9,225 nucleotides of DNA from an uncultured Eggerthellaceae bacterium (GTDB lineage: Bacteria > Actinomycetota > Coriobacteriia > Coriobacteriales > Eggerthellaceae). The position numbers and the translations under genes were made by a program. Below the pieces are notes generated by a model. The model made no database searches. It was not told the origin of the DNA and was given only the letters and a program-made list of their open reading frames with translations. The DNA is taken from contig CAKUDT010000037.1 in assembly GCA_934645125.1 (NCBI GenBank), forward strand, positions 1-9,225, given 5' to 3'. Below, piece after piece: positions 1-6,126 of this stretch; position 1 is the stretch's first letter, and the number at the start of each line of letters is the position of its first letter.

Positions 1-511
1 GCTGTACGGATGCAAACGCTTCTGCCGCAATAGCGTCCATGGCGTCATCGGTAGAAAGTTTTGCCTTGCGTGCTTTCTTCGCAGCGGCGGCAGTGTCCTT
101 CAAAACAGTCAGAATCGTGCCCTCGACCGGCTTGCGAACAGCCTTGAACGCAACTTCTACCGCCTTTTGGAAACCAGCGTCAATCATCGCCGTATCGAAT
201 ACCTCGCACGTCTGCGCGCCTTCGCAGAAACCGCGCAGAATCTGAGACGTAATAACGCCCGAGTTGCCGCGCGCGCCCATAAGCGCACCTTGCGTGATTG
301 CCTTGCGAATGTCGTTTTGCGTGTAGCCAATGGGCATGGCCGCAAGATTGTTGACCACGCTTTCAATGGTAAGCGACATATTAGTGCCTGTATCACCGTC
401 GGGAACAGGGAAAACATTAAGGCGATTGACTTCTTCTTTGCGCTCCGACAAAATCTTGCTGGCAGCCGCAATCGCATTCACAATGTTGTTTCGTGAATAG
501 TGCTCAGACAT
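1..511 (-). CDS. DAK2-domain protein, YloV/FakA family (partial, N-terminal 170 residues)
   Basis: The reading frame is open from the ATG at 511 to the left edge, giving 170 residues of a protein that in this family is usually about 550 aa. It starts MSEHYSRNNIVNAI. Residues 32-45 read NVFPVPDGDTGTNM, the DAK/DhaL-type nucleotide and magnesium site with its Asp residues, and residues 79-90 read GARGNSGVITSQ, the second signature of the YloV/FakA kinase domain. KPVEGTILTVLKD at 127-139 also fits. In Firmicutes FakA phosphorylates fatty acids bound to a FakB (DegV-family) partner; here that role is inferred from family membership, and no FakB is in the window. A GAGG Shine-Dalgarno sequence lies about 5-6 bases before the ATG. 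It is 37 bases downstream of the Asp23-like gene, a common gene pair, so co-transcription is likely. The C-terminal part is outside the window. Confidence 0.93.
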   Translation of the reverse strand, partial: MSEHYSRNNIVNAIAAASKILSERKEEVNRLNVFPVPDGDTGTNMSLTIESVVNNLAAMPIGYTQNDIRKAITQGALMGARGNSGVITSQILRGFCEGAQTCEVFDTAMIDAGFQKAVEVAFKAVRKPVEGTILTVLKDTAAAAKKARKAKLSTDDAMDAIAAEAFASVQ

Positions 512-548
512 GAAAACCTCAATTTCGTTTTGCGATAATCTCGAACCG

Positions 549-893
549 TTATTTTATTTTGATGCCCTGAACATGAACCTCTATTGCTGCAAGAGGAATG
601 CGCGTGTACTCGGTCAGCGCGAAACGCACTGCATCGGTCAGGTTGCGCGTAACCGTGGAAACGTTGATACCGTATTCGACCACAATATAAAGATCAACGC
701 GAACGCCTTGCTCTTCTTTGGTCACCACAACACCGCGGCGCAAACGCGAGGCGGGCAAAATCTTTGCAATACCATCGGCAGCGTTCGGTGCGGTCATGCC
801 AACCACGCCGTAGCACTGCATAGCAGCGTTTCCCACGACATCGGCTAAAACATCGTTCGATACATGCAAATCTCCAGGAATGATTTCGCTCAT
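549..893 (-). CDS. Asp23/Gls24 family envelope stress response protein
   Basis: The protein has 114 residues, starting MSEIIPGDLHVSNDVLADVVGNAA and ending HVQGIKIK. It shows the family's compact alpha/beta pattern: an N-terminal strand and helix, then GVVGMT, a VDLYIVVEYGINV strand (about residues 65-77), a helix with VTRNLTDAVRFALTEYT, and a final strand AIEVHVQGI. Members are cytoplasmic or membrane-associated proteins of unclear biochemical role, linked in some Gram-positives to cell-envelope and alkaline stress. I choose the ATG at 893 because AGGGAAG lies just upstream of it; an in-frame TTG at 908 would add five residues but has weaker support. It precedes the YloV/FakA gene by 37 bases, an arrangement typical of Gram-positive genomes. 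Confidence 0.9.
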   Translation of the reverse strand: MSEIIPGDLHVSNDVLADVVGNAAMQCYGVVGMTAPNAADGIAKILPASRLRRGVVVTKEEQGVRVDLYIVVEYGINVSTVTRNLTDAVRFALTEYTRIPLAAIEVHVQGIKIK

Positions 894-1092
894 AGGACTT
901 CCCTTCAATGTCGTGCTAATAATGCTTCAAAGCAAGCGCTTCATAAATAAACTCTAAAAGTATACTCCTTATACGAAAAAGCAAGAAGCCTGGCCGACAA
1001 TTGCGCCACAACTGCACAACTGAACGGCCGTATGCTTACCGATCGCAATCGTCAACAAACTGCATCGGAATAATTCGACAGATCTTCTGACA
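894..1092 (-). promoter_or_regulatory. Probable promoter region of the Asp23-FakA gene pair
   Basis: This AT-rich leader has no gene. On the minus strand a TATACT (+ strand 959-964) is a possible -10 element, but no convincing TTGACA-like -35 lies 16-18 bases upstream, so the exact promoter is uncertain. The sequence around it, AGTATACT at 959-966, is self-complementary. AGGGAAG just before the ATG at 893 is the ribosome binding site. Together with repeat copy 1 (1093-1297) and a short spacer it fills the 433-base gap between 893 and 1327, where I see no other gene, tRNA or riboswitch. Confidence 0.35.
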
Positions 1093-1297
1093 ATGATAAA
1101 AACGACCCACTTTTCTGTGGATTTTCAGCTTCTCTTGCTTTGAAATTCAGCGTTTTCCCAGGTCGCAAAAAAGTAAGCCTTAGCAAACCCACAGAAAAGT
1201 ACCCCGTTTTTATCACGGAGGAATCGGGGGGGCAAAACTCCGCCGTAGCCTTAACTGCTACCCGCGCGCTCCTTCACCGCTTTCTTGTGCGCACGAA
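1093..1297. repeat. Repeat copy 1, MITE-like core plus shared flank
   Basis: This is the first of two direct copies of an approximately 200 bp sequence; the other is at 2653-2844. The core, 1094-1215, is 122 bp. It begins TGATAAAAACG and ends CGTTTTTATCA, and the outer 27 bases at each end are inverted repeats with 4 mismatches; the inner parts of the arms are ACTTTTCTGTGG and CCACAGAAAAGT. The two cores differ at about 19 of 122 positions by hand alignment, mostly in the middle, and the first 39 bases are identical. From 1216 to 1297 a less conserved flank is also shared, interrupted in this copy by about 13 extra bases that include a run of seven G (1226-1232). No transposase is present and I see no target-site duplication next to the inverted repeats. 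The copy lies downstream of the BspA-like gene and upstream of the Asp23 promoter region, where its long hairpin might also affect transcription. Confidence 0.8.
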
Positions 1298-1326
1298 GGC
1301 GCCGATGCCGTTCCCCCGCTAACATC

Positions 1327-2481
1327 TTAAAACGTATCCCAGCCGCGCAAAGCTGCACGCTGAATGGCGAAGGCATCCGCAGCATCAACCGAACCATTGC
1401 GCGTGACATCTGCACGATGGCACATGTCGGCATAATCGGAACGATTCTCGTAATGATCGGTCGTGGCAATTTCATAAGCCGCCTGCGCGTCAACAACATT
1501 GAGCACGCCGTTGCCGTTCACATCGCCTTCCCCTTTTGGACGCCTCCCCGTGAAATAGCCGGGATCATTGGTTCCAGCATCAATGTGAGCATACGCCGCA
1601 TCGGTATGCGCGGCGCTATACGTGGTACCCGCGCCGCCTACCAGCGAAGTGCAGCCAGCAAACATGAAATCCGACGAACGCGCTTCATCGATGGTAAACA
1701 ACCCCGATACATAAACAGTAGAAAGCGATGAGCAGCCAGAGAACAGAAAGCGCATATCCGTTGCATTCGAAGTATCGAGCGCTGACAAGTCCAGGGTCTC
1801 AAGCGAAGAGCACCCCGAGAACATATAAGACAAGGACGTTGCGCTGGAGATATCGAAGGAAGTGAGATCAAGCGACGTGAGCGATGCGCAGCCCTCAAAC
1901 ATAAACGACAGAGAAGTCACGTTCGAAGTATCCAACGAAGACAAATCTAAAGACGTAAGCGAAGAGCAGTCGGTAAACATGGACGACAAAGATGTTACTT
2001 CCGATGTGTCCAGACCGGACAAGTCAACGGAAGCAAGCGACGAGCAACCGTAGAACAGGTAGCGGCACGTTTCAACGGATACAACCGAATCAACGCGAGC
2101 AGCCGTTATTGACTTGCGCTGGGAATACCAGGGTACATCGGTCCAAATGCCCCAGCTCGCAAGCTTGCCACAAGCAAGGCCAAGCAAGGGCCGCACAGTC
2201 AATAGACCCGTATCGTCGATCATCCACTCGCACGTGCCGCACTCGGTCCAGCCGGGGGTCACCCCGTTTTCGGATTCAGCTTGATCGACATTGCCACCGG
2301 TTGAGTTCAAGGTCGTATCTTCGCAAGCAGGCAAGATGGCATCAATGGCTGCCGCATCTGGATCAGCGCTTGGAGCGCACCCTTCTCCAGCAAAAGCGGA
2401 CGCAGGCATCAGGCCCAACACCAAAACAACGGACAAAAGAACATTTGCTGCCTTACCCATGAGCCGAAACACACTTTCCAT
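1327..2481 (-). CDS. Secreted BspA-like (DUF285) repeat protein with C-terminal dockerin
   Basis: The protein has 384 residues from the ATG at 2481. I prefer this start because it opens a signal peptide (hydrophobic ANVLLSVVLVLGLM, probable cleavage after ASAFA at residue 31) and follows a GGGGAA; the frame remains open upstream to 2670 but that part is repeat and leader DNA. A further ATG at 2460 is possible. Residues 32-135 are a Cys-containing N-terminal region. Residues 142-280 hold about five and a half repeats of 26-27 residues of the form MF-x-GCSSL-x-SLDLS-x-LDTSNVTSLS, the DUF285/BspA leucine-rich type seen in surface proteins of host-associated bacteria. After a linker with the usual AHTDAAYAHIDAG ending comes a type I dockerin (319-380) with two calcium loops, DVNGNGVLNVVD and DVTRNGSVDAAD. 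There is no LPXTG or membrane anchor, so it may be held on the surface through a cohesin partner, which is not in the window. It is flanked by direct repeats. Confidence 0.88.
   Translation of the reverse strand: MESVFRLMGKAANVLLSVVLVLGLMPASAFAGEGCAPSADPDAAAIDAILPACEDTTLNSTGGNVDQAESENGVTPGWTECGTCEWMIDDTGLLTVRPLLGLACGKLASWGIWTDVPWYSQRKSITAARVDSVVSVETCRYLFYGCSSLASVDLSGLDTSEVTSLSSMFTDCSSLTSLDLSSLDTSNVTSLSFMFEGCASLTSLDLTSFDISSATSLSYMFSGCSSLETLDLSALDTSNATDMRFLFSGCSSLSTVYVSGLFTIDEARSSDFMFAGCTSLVGGAGTTYSAAHTDAAYAHIDAGTNDPGYFTGRRPKGEGDVNGNGVLNVVDAQAAYEIATTDHYENRSDYADMCHRADVTRNGSVDAADAFAIQRAALRGWDTF
1642..2058 (-). repeat. Tandem coding repeats of 78-81 bp (DUF285/BspA units)
   Basis: This stretch of the BspA-like gene encodes consecutive 26-residue units, with the LF/MF dipeptide recurring at residues 142, 168, 194, 220, 246 and 273. 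Each unit carries GCSSL or a close variant (DCSSL, GCASL, GCTSL) followed by a short LDLS strand. The first four units are close to the consensus with DTSNVTSL, while the fifth (STVYVSGLFTIDEARSSDF) is diverged and one residue longer. Such arrays can change unit number by recombination. Confidence 0.85.
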
Positions 2482-2652
2482 TGCATTATTCCCCAACAAG
2501 CACCATATTGCAGCATCCAGTATACACCCTCCCTCTTGCTGGGCACATAATCGGAGCAATCCAGGAACCACCGCTACGACCCCTCCATATTGTTGACAAA
2601 AGGTGGGGTAATTTGTCAACAATGAGCGATAGGACCCCGAATGAGATTCCTT
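2482..2652 (-). promoter_or_regulatory. Leader of the BspA-like gene with a perfect 12 bp inverted repeat
   Basis: This is the 171-base non-coding leader between repeat copy 2 and the ATG at 2481. It contains ATTGTTGACAAA at 2589-2600 and its exact reverse complement TTTGTCAACAAT at 2612-2623, separated by 11 bases, which looks like an operator or a small hairpin. On the minus strand the right arm includes TTGACA, a good -35 hexamer, but no good -10 follows at the usual distance. Nearer the gene, TATACT on the minus strand (+ strand 2519-2524) is a possible -10 about 38 bases before the ATG. Which of these drives the gene cannot be decided by eye. Confidence 0.4.
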
Positions 2653-2844
2653 ATGATAAAAACGACCCACTTTTCTGTGGATTTTCAGCTTCGCGATTGC
2701 TGAATCTCGGCATTTCCCCAGGTCGTTAAAAAGTAAACCGTGGCAAACCTACAGAAAAGTACCCCATTTTTATCACGAACAAATCTCTACCGAAGCCTCA
2801 ATTTCTAACCACGCGCTCGTTCGCCGCCTTCTTGTGCGTCCGAA
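2653..2844. repeat. Repeat copy 2, MITE-like core plus shared flank
   Basis: This is the second copy of the repeat at 1093-1297, in the same orientation. Its core, 2654-2775, is also 122 bp, starting TGATAAAAACG and ending with TTTTTATCA, with one extra mismatch in the right arm compared with copy 1 (CCTACAGAAAAGT). The shared flank 2776-2844 lacks the 13 bases inserted in copy 1. Similarity to copy 1 fades at about 2844, only some 15-20 bases before MATE-like coding sequence begins (read right to left, where it stops). The copy therefore sits at the breakpoint of the truncated exporter gene and upstream of the BspA-like gene. Confidence 0.8.
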
Positions 2845-2996
2845 ACCGGGTGACAGCCCACAGCGCCTAAAACATTGCCGGCGAAGAGAATATCCTCCGC
2901 CGAATAAAGCAGCTGGATAAGGCTCGCACCTAAAAGAGGAACCGCAAATCGAAAAACGCTTTTTCCCAGGGCACCCTCGGTGAAATCAACGGCCAT
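2805..2996 (-). pseudogene. MATE-family efflux transporter, N-terminal remnant
   Basis: The frame encodes 63 residues from an ATG at 2996, five bases after the preceding ATPase gene. The first 45 or so, starting MAVDFTEGALGKSVFRFAVP and continuing LLGASLIQLLYSAEDILFAGNVLGA, match the first transmembrane helix and following loop of MATE/NorM-type multidrug exporters (compare the family pattern of a short polar start, PLL, QLLY, D, G, LG). A complete MATE protein is about 450 residues with 12 helices. From about position 2862 onward the sequence VGCHPVSDAQEGGERARG no longer resembles a membrane protein and runs into repeat copy 2. I see no other MATE segments in the window. The product cannot be a functional transporter. 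Its position suggests that it was the last gene of the importer operon. Confidence 0.72.
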
Positions 2997-3001
2997 AACG
3001 A

Positions 3002-3754
3002 TTACCCGTTGAGCGTGTATACCGACGAAAGCAGGAGCTTCGTGTAATCGGATTGGGGGTTTTCCAAAACGTCATGTGCCGCGCCGCATTCTACAATGCG
3101 ACCTTTTTCCATAACCACCAAGTTATCGCAGATAATTGACGCCAAGGCCAGATTGTGCGTGATGAAAACGATGGTCACCTTCTCTTTGAGCTGGGCAATC
3201 AACTCCACAATGCGCGCTTGCGTGGTCACGTCCAACGCACTGGTGATTTCGTCGCAGATAAGCACGGAAGGGTCGGTCATCAAAGCGCGCGCAATGGCAG
3301 CACGTTGGCATTGCCCGCCGCTGACCTGCGAAGAGTAGCGCCCGAAAAAGCTTTCATCCAAACCCACAGAAACCAACAACGCGCGCGCTTTCCGTTCCGC
3401 CTCAATGCGCGAAAGACCAAAGCTTCTTCCCGGTTCCATCAGAGAGAAACCAAGGGTGCGACGCGGGTCGAAGGAATCAATCGGGTTCTGAAAAATCATC
3501 TGCATGGTGCGGCAAACATCACGGGCGGACTTCAAATCCTTACCGCCAATTTCATCCCCGAAAAGCAGAACCCGCCCGTTATCAGGCTGTTCAAGCATCA
3601 TCACAATGCGCGCTAGCGTGCTTTTTCCGCAGCCGCTGCCGCCCACAATGCCCAAGCACTTCCCCTGCTCCACCTGGAAGCCGACCTTATCAAGCGCTGG
3701 GCGCGCCATAGAGGGGAAACGCTTCGTCAACTCTTGCACTTCCAGGGCAATCAT
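3002..3754 (-). CDS. ABC importer ATPase, NikE/OppF-like (family-5 system)
   Basis: The protein has 250 residues with all nucleotide-binding motifs: Walker A GGSGCGKST at 38-46, Q-loop in MIFQNP with Gln89, signature VSGGQ at 144-148, Walker B VLICDE at 164-169 with the catalytic Glu169, and the H-loop in FITHN with His200. It is cytoplasmic and should pair with the ATPase encoded just upstream to power the two permeases. The gene overlaps that upstream gene by four bases (ATGA at 3751-3754), so translation is probably coupled. Its length fits NikE-type ATPases and lacks the long C-terminal extension of OppF proteins (typically over 300 aa). Substrate specificity cannot be read from the ATPase. 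Confidence 0.93.
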   Translation of the reverse strand: MIALEVQELTKRFPSMARPALDKVGFQVEQGKCLGIVGGSGCGKSTLARIVMMLEQPDNGRVLLFGDEIGGKDLKSARDVCRTMQMIFQNPIDSFDPRRTLGFSLMEPGRSFGLSRIEAERKARALLVSVGLDESFFGRYSSQVSGGQCQRAAIARALMTDPSVLICDEITSALDVTTQARIVELIAQLKEKVTIVFITHNLALASIICDNLVVMEKGRIVECGAAHDVLENPQSDYTKLLLSSVYTLNG

Positions 3755-4536
3755 TGCTTGCCCCCAAACCGCGGAACAGCATCCATAAGCATTTGGGTAT
3801 ACGGGTGGCTGGGATGGGCAATCAGCTGATCTGTGGCGCCTTCTTCCACGATCCGCCCTTCCTTCATGACGTACAAGTAATTCGACATGTGCGCTAAAAC
3901 GGCAATGTTGTGAGAAATAACCACCATAGACATGCCCAGCTCCCGATTGATACGCATGAGCTCGCTGACCACCTGAGCTTGCACGGTTACATCCAGCGCC
4001 GCCGTGGGCTCATCAGCAAACAAAAGCTTAGGATTGGCGACTAGCGCCATGCCGATTGCGGCTCGCTGCGCCATGCCTCCCGAAAGTTCGAAGACGTAAT
4101 TCCTTAGCACTTCGCTTGGATTATCGAATCCCAAACGCGAAAGCAATTCCACCGATGCAGCATCGGCTTCTTTACGGCTCATTCCCTTACGCAGGCGCAT
4201 GACCTCGCGATACTGAGAGCCAATCGTGCGCACCGGGCTAAAAGTAGCCTGGGGACTTTGAGAGACCAGAGCTGCACGCTCCCCCAAAAAGCATCGTCGC
4301 ATCTTAGGCGAGAAAGCGCCCAGATCTTGCCCCTCAAAGAAAAACGAACCGCTATCGACGGAACCCCCTTCGGGAAGAACACCCAGAGCAGCATGAATCA
4401 GGGTGCTTTTACCACTCCCCGATTCCCCCGCAATGCCCACAACGGAGCCTTCCTCCACCCGGATGGTGGCGCCGTGCAAGACGGCGCTACCATCGTAGGA
4501 GACGTTCACGTTGTTTATTTCAAGCAAAGTTGTCAT
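3751..4536 (-). CDS. ABC importer ATPase, NikD/OppD-like (family-5 system)
   Basis: The protein has 261 residues with Walker A GESGSGKST at 37-45, Q-loop Gln93 in LVSQSPQATFSP, signature LSGGM at 151-155, Walker B LLFADE at 171-176, D-loop AALD, and H-loop His209 in VISHN. The ending HPSHPYTQMLMDAVPRFGGKQ is typical of the peptide/nickel class, although the ATPases here stop shortly after it, unlike the longer OppD proteins. It starts 12 bases after the binding-protein gene; an AAGGA lies rather far (about 15 bases) from the ATG, so reinitiation from the upstream gene may matter. It should form a heterodimer with the ATPase at 3002-3754. Confidence 0.93.
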   Translation of the reverse strand: MTTLLEINNVNVSYDGSAVLHGATIRVEEGSVVGIAGESGSGKSTLIHAALGVLPEGGSVDSGSFFFEGQDLGAFSPKMRRCFLGERAALVSQSPQATFSPVRTIGSQYREVMRLRKGMSRKEADAASVELLSRLGFDNPSEVLRNYVFELSGGMAQRAAIGMALVANPKLLFADEPTAALDVTVQAQVVSELMRINRELGMSMVVISHNIAVLAHMSNYLYVMKEGRIVEEGATDQLIAHPSHPYTQMLMDAVPRFGGKQ

Positions 4537-4548
4537 GACGCTTGTTCG

Positions 4549-6126
4549 CTAGTCCTTGTAATCCATCTGGTAGCTCAGCCAGTCGTACTGACCATGCATT
4601 TTCAGATTCTCAACGTTTGCCGCCGTTACATCGTTGACCAGCATGTGGACCATGTATACATATGCATGATCATCCAAGGCAATCTGCTGAATCTGCTGCA
4701 CGAGCTGCTTTTGGGTGGCTTCATCCTTGGTCTGCTTCAGCTGAGCCAACAACTCATCGACCTGGGCGTTGCTGTATTTACCGTAGTTCGCGGTGCCATC
4801 GGTGCCCAAAACGGTGGACAGGTACGTGTACGGGTTGCCTGTGGGCAACGTGGAATACGCCATGGTGCCAATTTCCCAATCGCTCTGATTCAAGCGAGCG
4901 CCAATTTTTTCGGCAACTTCAATGCTGCACTCAATGCCAATCTTGCTCAGCTGAGAAGACAGCGCTTCGCAGTCCTTGGGCAGCGCAGCGTTTGCCTCGT
5001 ACGTGCAAATGCGCAGAGAGAGCTTCTTGCCGTCCTTGTCCAGAATGCCGTCACCATCGGTATCGGCATAGCCCGCATCGGCAAGAACCTGCTTCGCCTT
5101 CTCAACATCGAAAGTCAGAGACGTCACGCCGTCAGCATAATCCGAAGAATCAGGAAACACCGCGTGGGCAGCTTGCGCGCCATTATTGTAGATAGCCTTC
5201 ACGTAAGAGTCGCGATCAATGCACATGCTCACTGCCTGACGCACGGCATCGTCGCTCATAATCTCGCTCTTCATGTTGAAGTAGAGCATGTGAGCACGCG
5301 CCTGGTTGCTCTGATACACGGTGTACTTAGAAGTATCGCTCAGCACAGACAGCTGATCATCCGCAACGTTCATCAGGGCGCAGACCTCGTTGTTTTGCAA
5401 CGCGGAAACTTTGGAGCGGTCATCGGTCAAGTACAAAGCGTTTACCTTCTTGATTTTGGGCTCGCCTTGCCAGTAACCCTCATATGCGGAAAGCTGCACA
5501 TCGCCATTGTCGGCGAAGGAGTCAATTTTGTAGGGACCAGTACCCACCGGCATGTTGTCGGCAGCGCCCGAGTTCACATCGATGATAGACGTGACCGGTT
5601 CGCACAGCTCGTTTACGAAGCCGTAGTTCATGCTATTCGTCACAATTGTCAAAATGTTGCCCTCTGCCGTCATGCTGGCAATATCCAAGGATTTCTTAGC
5701 GCGATCGTTCATGGAAATAGCGCGCTCCAAGCTCGCCTTTACCGCAGCGGCGTCCATTTTGTTGCCGTTTTGGAACGTAACGTTGTCGCGCAGCGTAATC
5801 TTCCACGTGGTGTCGTTTGCCATCTCTGCAGATTGCGCCAACATAGGCTGAGGCTCAAAATTGCCGTCAATACGATAGAGCTGCTCATAAATACCCAGGT
5901 AGGAGCCCTGCCAACCCATGTAGTTGTTGGTGGGGTCAATGTTGTAGTCGCCCGCGTTCGAGGTCCATGCCACATTCATGGTGTCGCTTTTCGCGGCTGC
6001 ACTTCCGCTGGCGCTGGAGCCCGAAGCGGAACAGCCCACAAGACCCATAGCTGCCGCAGCAGTAAGGGCAACAGCCAGGCAAACGCCCAGAATACGACTA
6101 CGCAGTTTCACGTTCGTTTTCCTCAT
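4549..6126 (-). CDS. Substrate-binding lipoprotein, family 5 (peptide/nickel class)
   Basis: The protein has 525 residues. It begins with a charged n-region (MRKTNVKLRSR), a hydrophobic stretch, and the lipobox LVGC with Cys32 as the lipid-modified residue, followed by a Ser/Ala/Gly-rich tether. The body follows the SBP_bac_5 plan: YEQLYRID, WKITLRDNVTFQNG, a V-GTGPYKI strand at about 214-221, then DDAVRQAVSMCIDRDSYVKA and the common DTDGDGILDKDGK loop of this family. It should sit on the outer face of the membrane and deliver ligand to the two permeases. Its length is close to E. coli NikA, but that does not prove a metal ligand. AGGAAGG just before the ATG at 6126 supports this start, which lies inside the permease gene: the two overlap by 29 bases. 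Confidence 0.95.
   Translation of the reverse strand: MRKTNVKLRSRILGVCLAVALTAAAAMGLVGCSASGSSASGSAAAKSDTMNVAWTSNAGDYNIDPTNNYMGWQGSYLGIYEQLYRIDGNFEPQPMLAQSAEMANDTTWKITLRDNVTFQNGNKMDAAAVKASLERAISMNDRAKKSLDIASMTAEGNILTIVTNSMNYGFVNELCEPVTSIIDVNSGAADNMPVGTGPYKIDSFADNGDVQLSAYEGYWQGEPKIKKVNALYLTDDRSKVSALQNNEVCALMNVADDQLSVLSDTSKYTVYQSNQARAHMLYFNMKSEIMSDDAVRQAVSMCIDRDSYVKAIYNNGAQAAHAVFPDSSDYADGVTSLTFDVEKAKQVLADAGYADTDGDGILDKDGKKLSLRICTYEANAALPKDCEALSSQLSKIGIECSIEVAEKIGARLNQSDWEIGTMAYSTLPTGNPYTYLSTVLGTDGTANYGKYSNAQVDELLAQLKQTKDEATQKQLVQQIQQIALDDHAYVYMVHMLVNDVTAANVENLKMHGQYDWLSYQMDYKD

Noticed and set aside
1226..1232. Run of seven G as a phase-variation tract
   Set aside because: It lies in the non-coding flank of repeat copy 1 and not in a gene or a recognisable promoter spacer, so I have no target for it to switch.
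2482..2670. Upstream extension of the BspA-like frame (63 extra residues from a GTG at 2670)
   Set aside because: The extension begins inside repeat copy 2, crosses the palindrome and would place residues ahead of a clear signal peptide. The start at 2481 explains the sequence better.
1093..2844. The two repeats as a CRISPR array or as ends of a complete insertion sequence
   Set aside because: There are only two copies about 1.5 kb apart with a surface-protein gene between them, no short regular spacers, no cas genes and no transposase.
4549..6126. Possible calcium-binding EF-hand in the binding protein (DTDGDGILDKDGK)
   Set aside because: This loop is common in family-5 binding proteins and does not by itself show a separate calcium domain.
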